Of a stretch of DNA of 64,000 bases, positions 41,191 through 49,992 are shown in pieces. Source of the DNA: an uncultured bacterium (GTDB taxonomy: Bacteria; Cyanobacteriota; Vampirovibrionia; Gastranaerophilales; Gastranaerophilaceae); NCBI GenBank assembly GCA_948684385.1, contig CAPQCU010000011.1, positions 5,027 to 69,026 of the forward strand, in the 5' to 3' direction. The stretch's first letter is position 1; every line of letters begins with the position of its first letter. The position numbers and the translations under genes are program-made. The notes under the pieces are model-generated. The model made no database searches. It saw only the letters and a list, made by a program, of their open reading frames with translations, and had not been told where the DNA came from.

Positions 41191-43420
41191 TGTATTCATA
41201 AAATCCCCATCTTTCAAAGGTGCAGAGTACAATAAAATTGAGCCTTTTTTGAGAGATGGCATTCAATATACATCAAAAAATTTAAAGAAATTCGATGAGA
41301 TAGTAGGAAGCATTGATTTTAAAAATCGGAAAGACTCTTTAATTGAAAGCCTTACTGAAACGGCTTTATTATTCTTTAATAAAAAAGAAGAAACATTCGC
41401 GCTTGATTTACTTCTAAGAATCGGAAACTCTAAGAGCCTTGCAGAAATGTGTAAGCTGAATTTTGACGCTGTACTGAAATCACTTGCTAAAATCAAGTTC
41501 TCTGATGAGATGAAGCCAAAAGTATTATCACTTCTGGAGAGTATACATCAGCACAAAAGGGATTGGAATGTACAACGTTTTCCATTTTTCATATTTAAAG
41601 ATGCTATTGATAACGAAAATGTACCGCTGCTAAAAACATTAACTCAAGACGATAACTGGCACTTATTTCTTTATCACACAATGGATAGCCCGGAGTTTAA
41701 GCAAAATCAATTACCAATTATAAGACAGGGACAGAAATCAAAAAATCCAGAGATTAAAGAATTATTTAACGACAAAAATTTGTATAATTTGTTAGCACAA
41801 TACAAACATATTTATACAACTGTATTAGATGACTCAGATTGTATGTTTGATCTAGGAATGACTTACTTATACAATGCTCCTGAAAGAAAACAAAAAATAA
41901 TTGCGGAAAATATGGCAGAAAAAATTCTGAATAATAGCAGATACTGCAGCAAAACAGTAGAACTTCTTTCAGATATTCCTCTAACTTCTTATGAATTAAA
42001 CGAACTATATAAGAAAAAAATAGGTCGATTAGCTCAAGGTGCAGATAAAGTTAAAGAAGCTATTTCTTTGCGGGTAAAAAAAATAATCAAAAGAAACGGC
42101 TTTGATACTCCTAAACAACTCCTCGCCTGCCTGAATGACAGAGTAATGACGCCGGAACTTCTGGATTTACCTTATAAAGAATACACGCTTATTGATAAAA
42201 TAGCCCAAATACCTGTAAGGGAAGAAAACAAAGCGATACTTTCACAAATCATGGAAAAACTTTCCAAAATAAAACATCTCCCTGATAACGACATCTTCAG
42301 AAGAGCCGGTATAACAGCAGCAAAACAGGGTAATGTTGAGCTTCTAAAATTCTTTGATTCCAAACATGTTCACTTCGCAAATGAATTAGTTGAGCCGCTG
42401 ACAAAATTTCCGGAAGAAGTCCGTAATATTCTAAAAAATGCAAAAATAAACGATACGAACATTTTAGATTATTCTTCATATATAATACTTGTAAAGAATT
42501 ATTTAAAAACACACCCGAATATTGATATAAATTCCAGAGATAAAAACGGGAACTCTCTTATTTCGCTCGCGATAAAATTCAAATCGCTTGATAAGATTAA
42601 AATGCTTGCTGAACGTGATGATGTTGACTGGAATTTAGTGGATGAAGAAGGCAATACTCCTCTTATGCAGTTATTAACTCGTTCAGAAAGAAATGATGAC
42701 GATTCAAGATTAAAATTTAAAAAGAAGGTGCTGGAAATATTGCGTGAACTTCCAAAAGGTAAGCTGGATGTAAACTATATCAACCCGAAAGGTTTTAATG
42801 GTAATACTGCACCTTTTACAGCATTAACGATGCCTCTGCTTTACTTCGATACCGAATACGATCTTATAGACGACTTGTTAAAGTTTCCGGATATTGATAC
42901 GAATTTAAATCCTGCAGCAAGTACTCCGCTTTGGCTGAAATTTATCGATGTCTTCAATACATTCAAAAAACTATATGAACATCCAAATACTGATATATCT
43001 TTAATAAAGGCAGAAGACATTGATAAAGTTCTCAATGACAGAAGAATAGATCCTAGAGTAAACCAGTATTTAAAAGAACAAACAGATGCTACTTTTATAA
43101 AATGGGCGAAAAACCTTTACGAGAATAACGGAATGCTCACCCTTGACGAGATAGAAAAATTTGTAAATTACGAGAATTTCAGAGCAATCAAAAATACGCA
43201 GTTCAACGTTTTTGGAGAAAATATCGCACATCTTCTAACTGATATATTTCCAGATATAGATAATCCAAAAGAATTCACACAGATTAGAAGAATTGTAGAT
43301 AAACTCAAAGATAGCGGTTTTGATTTTCAAGCAAAAGATGAACTTGACAGAACTCCTCTTGAAAAAGCAATTGAAGGCGAAAATAAAATTATTGCAGAAG
43401 TACTCAGGAGAAATTCATGA
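41174..43420 (+). CDS. Ankyrin-type protein, paralogue 2
   Basis: 748 aa. Begins MTQPADVFIKSPSFKGAEY, so it has its own FKG-type peptide, which argues for a genuine start here. It consists of repeated helices, with a clear ankyrin pair around residues 450-500 (DINSRDKNGNSLISLAIKF, DDVDWNLVDEEGNTPLMQLL) and others after it. The C-terminal module starts near residue 640: NGMLTLDEIEKFVN, GENIAHLLTD, DELDRTPLEKAIEGENK. Not recognised as a whole. Overlaps the fragment by 17 nt and the next gene by 4 nt. Confidence 0.74.
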   Translation: MTQPADVFIKSPSFKGAEYNKIEPFLRDGIQYTSKNLKKFDEIVGSIDFKNRKDSLIESLTETALLFFNKKEETFALDLLLRIGNSKSLAEMCKLNFDAVLKSLAKIKFSDEMKPKVLSLLESIHQHKRDWNVQRFPFFIFKDAIDNENVPLLKTLTQDDNWHLFLYHTMDSPEFKQNQLPIIRQGQKSKNPEIKELFNDKNLYNLLAQYKHIYTTVLDDSDCMFDLGMTYLYNAPERKQKIIAENMAEKILNNSRYCSKTVELLSDIPLTSYELNELYKKKIGRLAQGADKVKEAISLRVKKIIKRNGFDTPKQLLACLNDRVMTPELLDLPYKEYTLIDKIAQIPVREENKAILSQIMEKLSKIKHLPDNDIFRRAGITAAKQGNVELLKFFDSKHVHFANELVEPLTKFPEEVRNILKNAKINDTNILDYSSYIILVKNYLKTHPNIDINSRDKNGNSLISLAIKFKSLDKIKMLAERDDVDWNLVDEEGNTPLMQLLTRSERNDDDSRLKFKKKVLEILRELPKGKLDVNYINPKGFNGNTAPFTALTMPLLYFDTEYDLIDDLLKFPDIDTNLNPAASTPLWLKFIDVFNTFKKLYEHPNTDISLIKAEDIDKVLNDRRIDPRVNQYLKEQTDATFIKWAKNLYENNGMLTLDEIEKFVNYENFRAIKNTQFNVFGENIAHLLTDIFPDIDNPKEFTQIRRIVDKLKDSGFDFQAKDELDRTPLEKAIEGENKIIAEVLRRNS

Positions 43421-44715
43421 GAGTAGGTTTTAACCCTTACATATCAACACCAAAAAATAAAAAACAACAGTCAACAGTTAGTTTTCAGGCTTCTGCGCCT
43501 AAAAAAATATATAGTTCAAAAATATTTGAACTTGAAAAAGCGTTAGAGGCGATATCGCTGCAGTTTGAGAGAGAAAAATATCTAGCCAAACTAAAAGAAT
43601 TTGCACATATTAATATAAACTCAAGAAATTTTGACGGTGATACTCTGATAACTGACAGTGCGAAAAAAGGCAGCAGATTTTTATGTGAGCTAATGGAGCT
43701 GGAAAAACGCGGGGAGATTGAAGGCATTAACTGGAACGCTACTGACCAAAACGAAGACAACATTATAATGATTGCCCTAAAAGGTACCGGCAGCGGAAGG
43801 GTAGCAGGATTTACAAATATAATGTACGGTATTAAAGAACTTGCAGAAGCCGGAAAGATTGATGTCAATTATGTAAACGAAGAAGAAGGGTATTCTCTGA
43901 TGGATTGCGCTTTAAAGTATGCAGGAACTGATTTATTCAGCATATTAGAGTTAAAAGGATTGGATGCAGCAAAAACTTGCAGCGATAAGCCAATTATAAT
44001 TCAGGCAATAGATAGAGGAATTCCAACAGCTAGTTTTAACAGCCTTGTTTGTCATCCATCTATTGATATTAATAAATATAACCCGAAAGAGTTAGTACAG
44101 TATATCGGAAATGCGCCTTCTTACGAAGAGCGGTACAAAGAACCGGATAAAAATTTTCTGGATAACAATACCAGAGTGCAATACATAAAATCTATTAACA
44201 ACGCTCTAAAGCTTCAAATTGCAAGACAGACCTCAAAATACTATCAGGACAATGGCATGCTTGACTTAAACCAGATAGAGAATTTTGTTAATACTTTAGA
44301 TTACATAGATGCAATAAATATGCCTTTAAACGACATTGGAGAAAATATCGGGCATTTTCTTGCAGAAACATATATTTATCCGGATGACAAAGCCGGTATA
44401 GCAAAAGTAAAATCGATTATCAAAAAACTAAGAGAAAACTTGTTTAGCTTCTGGAAAGAAGATGATATCGGCAGAACTCCTCTTATGATAGCATTGGAAG
44501 CTGAAAATCTGGTAGTCGCAAAAATGCTGATGGAAAGAATGACAAAATGGGAATTTAAATATATTAACGGCTGCAGTATTCCTTATTATTTTTCTATTCA
44601 TACCCGTGGAGTTAACCACGAACCTGCAATTAGAGAATTAATAAACAAATTAAAGCCAAAAGATAAAGAAGAATTTACCCGACTCTTCGAAAAAAGATTA
44701 AATAGCGAATGGTAG
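43417..44715 (+). CDS. Ankyrin-type protein, paralogue 3
   Basis: 432 aa. N-terminal peptide with TVSFQASAP about residue 22-30. The same ankyrin pair appears early (ININSRNFDGDTLITDSAKKG, then INWNATDQNED), and two more repeat-like units follow. The C-terminal module runs from about residue 275 to 375: NGMLDLNQIENFVN, GENIGHFLAETY, DDIGRTPLMIALEAEN. A short extra tail of charged helix follows. Overlaps the preceding gene by 4 nt (ATGA). Confidence 0.74.
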   Translation: MRVGFNPYISTPKNKKQQSTVSFQASAPKKIYSSKIFELEKALEAISLQFEREKYLAKLKEFAHININSRNFDGDTLITDSAKKGSRFLCELMELEKRGEIEGINWNATDQNEDNIIMIALKGTGSGRVAGFTNIMYGIKELAEAGKIDVNYVNEEEGYSLMDCALKYAGTDLFSILELKGLDAAKTCSDKPIIIQAIDRGIPTASFNSLVCHPSIDINKYNPKELVQYIGNAPSYEERYKEPDKNFLDNNTRVQYIKSINNALKLQIARQTSKYYQDNGMLDLNQIENFVNTLDYIDAINMPLNDIGENIGHFLAETYIYPDDKAGIAKVKSIIKKLRENLFSFWKEDDIGRTPLMIALEAENLVVAKMLMERMTKWEFKYINGCSIPYYFSIHTRGVNHEPAIRELINKLKPKDKEEFTRLFEKRLNSEW

Positions 44716-44746
44716 CAAAAAAAATATTTATGAGATTTATAATAGT

Positions 44747-45661
44747 ATGAAAATTTTACCGGTAACAAATCAATACAATAACAATTTTAAGTCTAATTAT
44801 CTTGCTCAGGAAGCAAGGCAGATTCTTAGAAACCCTTCCCTATTCCGCAGAGAACTTTTCAGGGACGGTTTAATATATAAAGATCTTGCCAAATTTGACT
44901 ATTATAACAGATTAAATTACGAAGGCTTATATAACGCATTCAGGTATGCAACAAATGCTTTAAAAGTACGAGACGAAGAACTCCGTCCTGACATCGCAAT
45001 TTTAGAAGGAATAAAGAACAACAATGTAGAGTATTTAAGGATTTTGATGGAGCAAAGAGAACTTCTTCCTTTCCAACCGGATGGTGAGATTTCCGTAAAA
45101 GTTTTACTTGAAGGCAAAAATCATCCAAACCCTAACATAAGAAGCTTTTTTGAAGACAGATATCTTGAAAAAAGGTCTTTAAACCGTGAAATTCTAGCAA
45201 TGCAGGAAGAACCTCCGGCATACACGATAATTGAAGGCAGTGATATTTACCGGGAAATGATGGGTATTAAAAAACCGGATTTGCTAAATGAATTTTTCAA
45301 GGAAACATCAGACATGTGGCTCAATAGGGCTAAAGAACTAATTTCTCACGATGAAGACAATTTTGGCGAAGTCAGAATTGCAACTATAGAAAAAATTGTA
45401 AACCACGAAGCTTTTGATTCAATTAAAAACGAAAGTCTAAACATTTCCGGCAGCAAGATTTTACATTTGCTTGCAGAAATTTACATAAATCCTAATAACA
45501 CCGAAGAAATGGAATTATTGAATTCTATTATGAAGCAATGCCGCAAAAAGAATTACAATTTTGATATAAAAAATGATTTCGGAGAAACTGCTCTGGATAA
45601 AGCCCGTGAAGCAGAAAGTACTCCGCTAATAGAAGCACTGGAAAATATAAATAGGAGATAA
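44747..45661 (+). CDS. Shorter relative of the ankyrin-type paralogues
   Basis: 304 aa. N-terminal peptide MKILPVTNQYNNNFKSN. A helical domain of about 150 residues with ankyrin-like pairs (AILEGIKNNNVEYLRILMEQ) is followed by the shared C-terminal module from about residue 198: DNFGEVRIATIEKIVN, GSKILHLLAEIY, FDIKNDFGETALDKAREAEST. A TATAAT lies 3 nt before the ATG, with 31 nt from the previous stop, so an internal promoter is possible. Confidence 0.72.
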   Translation: MKILPVTNQYNNNFKSNYLAQEARQILRNPSLFRRELFRDGLIYKDLAKFDYYNRLNYEGLYNAFRYATNALKVRDEELRPDIAILEGIKNNNVEYLRILMEQRELLPFQPDGEISVKVLLEGKNHPNPNIRSFFEDRYLEKRSLNREILAMQEEPPAYTIIEGSDIYREMMGIKKPDLLNEFFKETSDMWLNRAKELISHDEDNFGEVRIATIEKIVNHEAFDSIKNESLNISGSKILHLLAEIYINPNNTEEMELLNSIMKQCRKKNYNFDIKNDFGETALDKAREAESTPLIEALENINRR

Positions 45662-45663
45662 TA

Positions 45664-46374
45664 ATGCAGGTTCTTAAAATAAACAATACAAATTTTAACT
45701 ATAACAGAGTTTCTTTTCGCTCAAACCGTGAGCATGAAGCTATGCTAAGAGCACTTCGTGCAGCTCAGGCAGAAGAAATGAAACGCAGATTTGCAAAGCT
45801 GCAAGAACTCCAAAACTACGAAATTAAAGACAAAGGCTGCCACAATATGGCACAGTTCCTTTTAAACTTTGTCTGCTCAATAGAAAACGATTCCGAGCAC
45901 AGCCTTGACGAGTTCTTTAAATCTGAAGCCGAAGCTGCAAGAATAAGGCAGGGACTTTCTCCTGAATGTCAGAGAAACAGTCTTGAAATCAGAGAAGAAA
46001 TTCAGTCACAACCTGTATTTAAAGATCCTGCACTTACACTTATCACAGCTAAAGATATGAAAGATTTTACACCGGTTGATGAAGAATTTGCAGCCGACCC
46101 GCAATATCAGGCAACAATTAAAGCTGCAAAAAGAACCATTATTAATGCGGTTGAAGCTTCTGACAAAACAAAATTCAACAGCGACGAAATCGGCATGATG
46201 AAAGAACTTACTCAAATCATCGAAAAAACAAAAGGGTTGGACTTTGGCGCCGAATATGACAGTACGCTTGAAAGACTTTTAAACTCTATCAAAAGCAGAA
46301 AACAAGAAATTGAACGCGTTGCTGCTCAACAAAAAAGCTATATTCCAAAAATTATTAAAAAACTCAAAATCTAA
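45664..46374 (+). CDS. Helical protein of the AAA/ankyrin operon
   Basis: 236 aa, charged and almost entirely helical. The N-terminus NTNFNYNRVSFRSNREH keeps the Asn-rich/Phe peptide. Residues 25-60 form a coiled coil (HEAMLRALRAAQAEEMKRR). There are no membrane segments, catalytic motifs or recognised domain. Ends KIIKKLKI; its stop overlaps the radical SAM start (TAATG). Confidence 0.7.
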   Translation: MQVLKINNTNFNYNRVSFRSNREHEAMLRALRAAQAEEMKRRFAKLQELQNYEIKDKGCHNMAQFLLNFVCSIENDSEHSLDEFFKSEAEAARIRQGLSPECQRNSLEIREEIQSQPVFKDPALTLITAKDMKDFTPVDEEFAADPQYQATIKAAKRTIINAVEASDKTKFNSDEIGMMKELTQIIEKTKGLDFGAEYDSTLERLLNSIKSRKQEIERVAAQQKSYIPKIIKKLKI

Positions 46375-47519
46375 TGAAAATCCAACCGACAAGCGTTAAT
46401 AAGTACCTGAAAAGTATCTCCCCGCAAATCAGAGATACTGCATTTCCGCTTGAAAAAATACATTTACCACAGTTGGAAGGTATCCAAAAAGACATTGTTT
46501 TATTTGAAAACACAAGTCTTGAAGATATTAAATTTATCAGCAAATGGTTTCAGGTTCTAAATCTTGCACGTGGATGCAAAGAACAATGCACATTTTGCCT
46601 CAGAAACGCTTTAAAACCTTTAAAAGAAAATTCTACAATCCTCTGGGAAGATTTAACCCGTTTTACCGGCGGGATTTCAAAGCTTAACGAACGGCTTGGA
46701 TTTAATATTTTACAGGGAAACTCACATATTACGCTCTTTGAAGACGCAAACCTCCCTGTAATTCAAATAAAAGACTCCAATGATGAAACGCATAGTCTTA
46801 AAGATGCTGTTCACGAAATTTATTCAAAGCTCAAGCTTCCGATTGTCTTTGTAACAGCCGGCTGGAGCCCAAGCGATAAAAACTCACATCAAAACGCAGA
46901 AGAATTATGCAATTACATTCTTCAAAATCCTGACTGCGTAAAAGAATTCGCCGTATCAGTAAACCCGTTTCACAGGTATAACAGAGATTTTTATACAACA
47001 AAAATTGCAAATACTCTAAAAACTTTCCTACCGCTTTACAAAGGAGGAATTGCTTCAATTCTTCTTAAATACAATTACCCCGATGGAATAAAAGCCGAAG
47101 AAAACGGATACAATGCCGCAACAAGCTTATATGAAGAAATTTTTGAAAAACTAAAACTCCTAACCGGCAGCCAATTAGAAGAATATGAAATATTAAAGCC
47201 TGAAAACGTAACCCGTGAAAGAGATGACAACTATATTGAAAACAAAGGCAGAGGGCAAAAGTTTTTCTCACCGGAGGCTGTTCAAAAAAATAACAAAAAA
47301 CTCTTCGTTGAAAGCTTTCAGTGGCTTACAATGACTCCTGAACAAAAACGAGAGTTCGCATACAATTACACAACGAAAAATGTTGATATAAACGGTCAAA
47401 TTTACTTAATAACACCATCTGAGCAGCTTATTGAAACACAAATGAAGCTGAATTTCGTCAATAAAGACAAAATTACAGCTCCAATACATACTGATGTTAA
47501 GTTCAAAAAAATGGATTAA
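46374..47519 (+). CDS. Radical SAM domain protein
   Basis: 381 aa. A CX3CX2C cluster motif is seen in LARGCKEQCTFCLR (C68, C72, C75), which binds the 4Fe-4S cluster that cleaves SAM. It is followed by a helical/strand alternation compatible with a partial TIM barrel (IVFVTAGWSP, EFAVSVNPFHRYN, IASILLKYNYPDG). There is no recognisable SPASM or TRAM C-terminal domain and no second cysteine cluster. Substrate unknown. Last gene of the AAA/ankyrin operon; its start overlaps the previous stop by 1 nt. Converges with the next gene by 4 nt. Confidence 0.75.
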   Translation: MKIQPTSVNKYLKSISPQIRDTAFPLEKIHLPQLEGIQKDIVLFENTSLEDIKFISKWFQVLNLARGCKEQCTFCLRNALKPLKENSTILWEDLTRFTGGISKLNERLGFNILQGNSHITLFEDANLPVIQIKDSNDETHSLKDAVHEIYSKLKLPIVFVTAGWSPSDKNSHQNAEELCNYILQNPDCVKEFAVSVNPFHRYNRDFYTTKIANTLKTFLPLYKGGIASILLKYNYPDGIKAEENGYNAATSLYEEIFEKLKLLTGSQLEEYEILKPENVTRERDDNYIENKGRGQKFFSPEAVQKNNKKLFVESFQWLTMTPEQKREFAYNYTTKNVDINGQIYLITPSEQLIETQMKLNFVNKDKITAPIHTDVKFKKMD

Positions 47520-47848
47520 ATCCGGTTTACAGCCAGAGAGAATAAAGAAAGTAAAAGTGAGCCTAAAAGTGCACTTAAAAAGCCTTCCACTTCAAACCCC
47601 GGTGCTACAAGTCCCGCCAGCATTAGCATTAACGCATTAATAATAAAAGTGAATAAACCAAGAGTAACAAGGGTTATAGGTAAAGTTATAAGCTGCAAAA
47701 GCGGTTTAATAAATGTGTTAATAAGAGCAAGGATTATACAAACAAGCATTGCACTTACAAAGTTATCAACTTCAATACCCGGAACAATCCATGATACAAA
47801 AACTATCAAAGCTGCATAAATTATCCATCTTACAAGTACATTAACCAT
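47516..47848 (-). CDS. Small four-helix membrane protein of the phage-holin-like superfamily IV type
   Basis: 110 aa from ATG at 47848 (AAAAGGAGAA upstream). Four hydrophobic segments with PGIEVDNFVSAM and PGFEVEGFLSAL turns and the NTFIKPLLQLITLPITLVTLGLF stretch, typical of the widespread YvlD/holin-like family. Chromosomal copies of this family are not lytic as far as known; role unclear, possibly membrane stress. Confidence 0.85.
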   Translation of the reverse strand: MVNVLVRWIIYAALIVFVSWIVPGIEVDNFVSAMLVCIILALINTFIKPLLQLITLPITLVTLGLFTFIINALMLMLAGLVAPGFEVEGFLSALLGSLLLSLFSLAVNRI

Positions 47849-47984
47849 AAAAATTCTCCTTTTCTTATATAATAATCCGGTCACAAAAAAACACTATGCC
47901 CGAAATAGTTACTACTTTTTGCGCATTTAATTAAACAAAGAACCTTCTATAATATCAAAGTCCACACAAGAAAGGAGTACTTCA

Positions 47985-48179
47985 ATGAAACGAGACGAAA
48001 TGCAGAACAAAGAAACTTTAGGTGAAAAAATTAAAGATAAAGCACATAAAGTAGAAAAAGACGTAAAAGAAGGCGCTGAAAAAATGACTAACAGCATGAA
48101 AAAAGGCGCACACAACGCAAAAGAAAAAGTTGCTGAAAAAATGGATGAAATGAAAGAAAACAAAAAGAGAAAAGGATAA
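47985..48179 (+). CDS. Small Lys/Glu-rich amphipathic protein
   Basis: 64 aa, nearly one continuous charged helix (EKIKDKAHKVEKDVKEGAEKM and similar 11-residue periods). Resembles small stress proteins of CsbD/LEA type or antitoxin-like helices, but no family is certain. RBS AAAGGAG 9 nt upstream; stem-loop with T11 after the stop. Confidence 0.7.
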   Translation: MKRDEMQNKETLGEKIKDKAHKVEKDVKEGAEKMTNSMKKGAHNAKEKVAEKMDEMKENKKRKG

Positions 48180-48188
48180 TAAAAAAAA

Positions 48189-48219
48189 AGGAAACACTCA
48201 GGTGTTTCCTTTTTTTTTA
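48189..48219 (+). terminator. Intrinsic terminator
   Basis: GGAAACAC-TCAG-GTGTTTCC followed by a run of T. The A run before it would also serve the opposite gene. Confidence 0.88.
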
Positions 48220-48468
48220 TTCTTCTACCATACCTAAATTATCATTCTCAGTTGCAATCTCAAGCAGCCTGTAGGATAAATATGCGCCAAGAGCAACAGC
48301 TTTCAAATCAATTCCTTCATCATGTTTTGCAACTTCTAAAATTGCGCTGTTTATTTCAGGATTCTCTTCTTTCAAATACTGAACCATATTTTTTCTCCAG
48401 CTTTGAACATCCTGAAACGCTTCTGTAAAAACTTCTGATGAAATATCTTCTGTTATGATTGGCAACAT
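48217..48468 (-). CDS. Small 83-aa protein, unknown
   Basis: MLPIITEDISSEVF at the start, helical elsewhere. Acidic, no membrane segment. AGGAG 10 nt before ATG. Its position after the efflux operon (66 nt from tolC-like stop) suggests possible co-transcription. Not recognised. Confidence 0.6.
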   Translation of the reverse strand: MLPIITEDISSEVFTEAFQDVQSWRKNMVQYLKEENPEINSAILEVAKHDEGIDLKAVALGAYLSYRLLEIATENDNLGMVEE

Positions 48469-48534
48469 ACTTCTCTTTCTCCTATATATCCAATTATATA
48501 ATGTATTAAAATAATATACAATACTCTATATATA

Positions 48535-49992
48535 CTAGGCTTTTTTCTTTCTTTTTTGCTTACAGCAGTCGCGTTTAAGCTCAACTTCGCCGTTAGCAAT
48601 GTTTCTGCCAATATTTTTTTCAAGAGTTGCTTTTGAAGCGTTATAATCAAACATTGTCTGATAATAAGTCAGCATTGCATTCTGATATTCAACCTGAGCT
48701 TCTTTAAGCTCAATAGGGTTTCCTACTCCAACCTTATATCTGCCGTAAGAAAGTTCATAGTTTTCTTTTGCTTGTTTTAAGCCAAGGAAAGCAACCGGAA
48801 TTTTATTTTTCTTCTCGGTTAAAGAATAATAAGATTCCTGAACTTCATAATAAATATTATTTTTAGTTGTAATTGCATTTGACTGCTCTTTAGAATACAA
48901 CGCTTTTGCTTCTTTTATTTCGTTTTTAATGAGCATGCCGTTTATTGTAGGAAAGTTTAAATAACCGCCATAATTGTAACCATAGTTAGAAGTCGGATGG
49001 CTTCCGCCTATCTGATACTGACCTTCTATAGAAATCTGCGGAAAGTAAGATTTTTTTACAAGCTGCACATTCTGCCTAGCTTCTTCAACTTTGACTTCAG
49101 CAAGCAAAAACTCCGGTCGGGAACCTTGTGCAGTTTTTATTGCTTTATCAAGAGTTATGTCACAAGGGTCATAACGAAGATTTTCTGTTATCTTGTATTT
49201 ATTTGAATATGGAAGTCCCATTGTGTTATTCAGCTTTGCCATAGCAATATCAACAGCATTTTCTGCCTGAATTAAGTTTAATTTTGCATTACTAAGGTTA
49301 ACCTCTGCAATAGTAACATCAACTTTAGGCTTTGTTCCCACCTGATAAAAAGCCTTTGCCTGTTCGTAGAAAGAAGCATACTTAGCAACCATATCTTCTG
49401 CTACTTTTTTCGCTTCTATTGCATATTGAAGCGCATAGTAAGCTTTTTTTACTTCACATATAACATCATTAACCGTACCTGTTAATGCAATTTTATACCC
49501 TTGATTATCCAACTTTCTAATCGTAACCTGATTTTGAGTAACACCAAAGTCATAAAGCATCTGAGAAGCGCTAATCTGACCAAGCACCCAGTAATTGAAT
49601 ATCAGGTTCTGTCCTAAAGCGTCAGACAACTGTAACTGCTTGATTTTGGTGTATCCTGTCTGCCAGCCGAATTGCGGGAAGTAAGAAGACCACGCCTGTT
49701 TGATTCTTGCATCTGACGCGAATACATCCTGCATAGCTGCCTGAATTCTCGGATTGTTGCCTAAAGCATATCTCAAACACTCTTCAAGATTAATATCTTC
49801 TGTATTTTCCACGCTGCCTTCAATAACAGTAGCGCCATCAACTTTTGTTATATTAGGTTCGACATCCTTACTCTCAGGATATTCTTCTTTCTTTATCTCA
49901 TTTCCCAGACCTGCGTCTTTGTTCCAAAACACAGCATCAGCAGGAATTTGAAGCAAGAATACCATTATTAAAAATGTTATTATTTTTCTCAT
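48535..49992 (-). CDS. TolC-family outer membrane efflux protein
   Basis: 485 aa. Signal peptide (1-20). Two outer-membrane efflux repeat halves, with long helical coiled coils (EEARQNVQLVKKSYFPQIS and AIKTAQGSRPEFLLAEVKVEE) and the typical SYFPQFGWQTGY segment. Forms the exit duct of a tripartite pump. A Lys/Arg-rich basic tail is present at the C-terminus (KRDCCKQKRKKKA). Overlaps the RND gene by 4 nt. Confidence 0.9.
   Translation of the reverse strand: MRKIITFLIMVFLLQIPADAVFWNKDAGLGNEIKKEEYPESKDVEPNITKVDGATVIEGSVENTEDINLEECLRYALGNNPRIQAAMQDVFASDARIKQAWSSYFPQFGWQTGYTKIKQLQLSDALGQNLIFNYWVLGQISASQMLYDFGVTQNQVTIRKLDNQGYKIALTGTVNDVICEVKKAYYALQYAIEAKKVAEDMVAKYASFYEQAKAFYQVGTKPKVDVTIAEVNLSNAKLNLIQAENAVDIAMAKLNNTMGLPYSNKYKITENLRYDPCDITLDKAIKTAQGSRPEFLLAEVKVEEARQNVQLVKKSYFPQISIEGQYQIGGSHPTSNYGYNYGGYLNFPTINGMLIKNEIKEAKALYSKEQSNAITTKNNIYYEVQESYYSLTEKKNKIPVAFLGLKQAKENYELSYGRYKVGVGNPIELKEAQVEYQNAMLTYYQTMFDYNASKATLEKNIGRNIANGEVELKRDCCKQKRKKKA

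Noticed and set aside
47516..47848. Phage remnant because of the holin-like name
   Set aside because: The family is common on bacterial chromosomes without prophages and no other phage gene is present.
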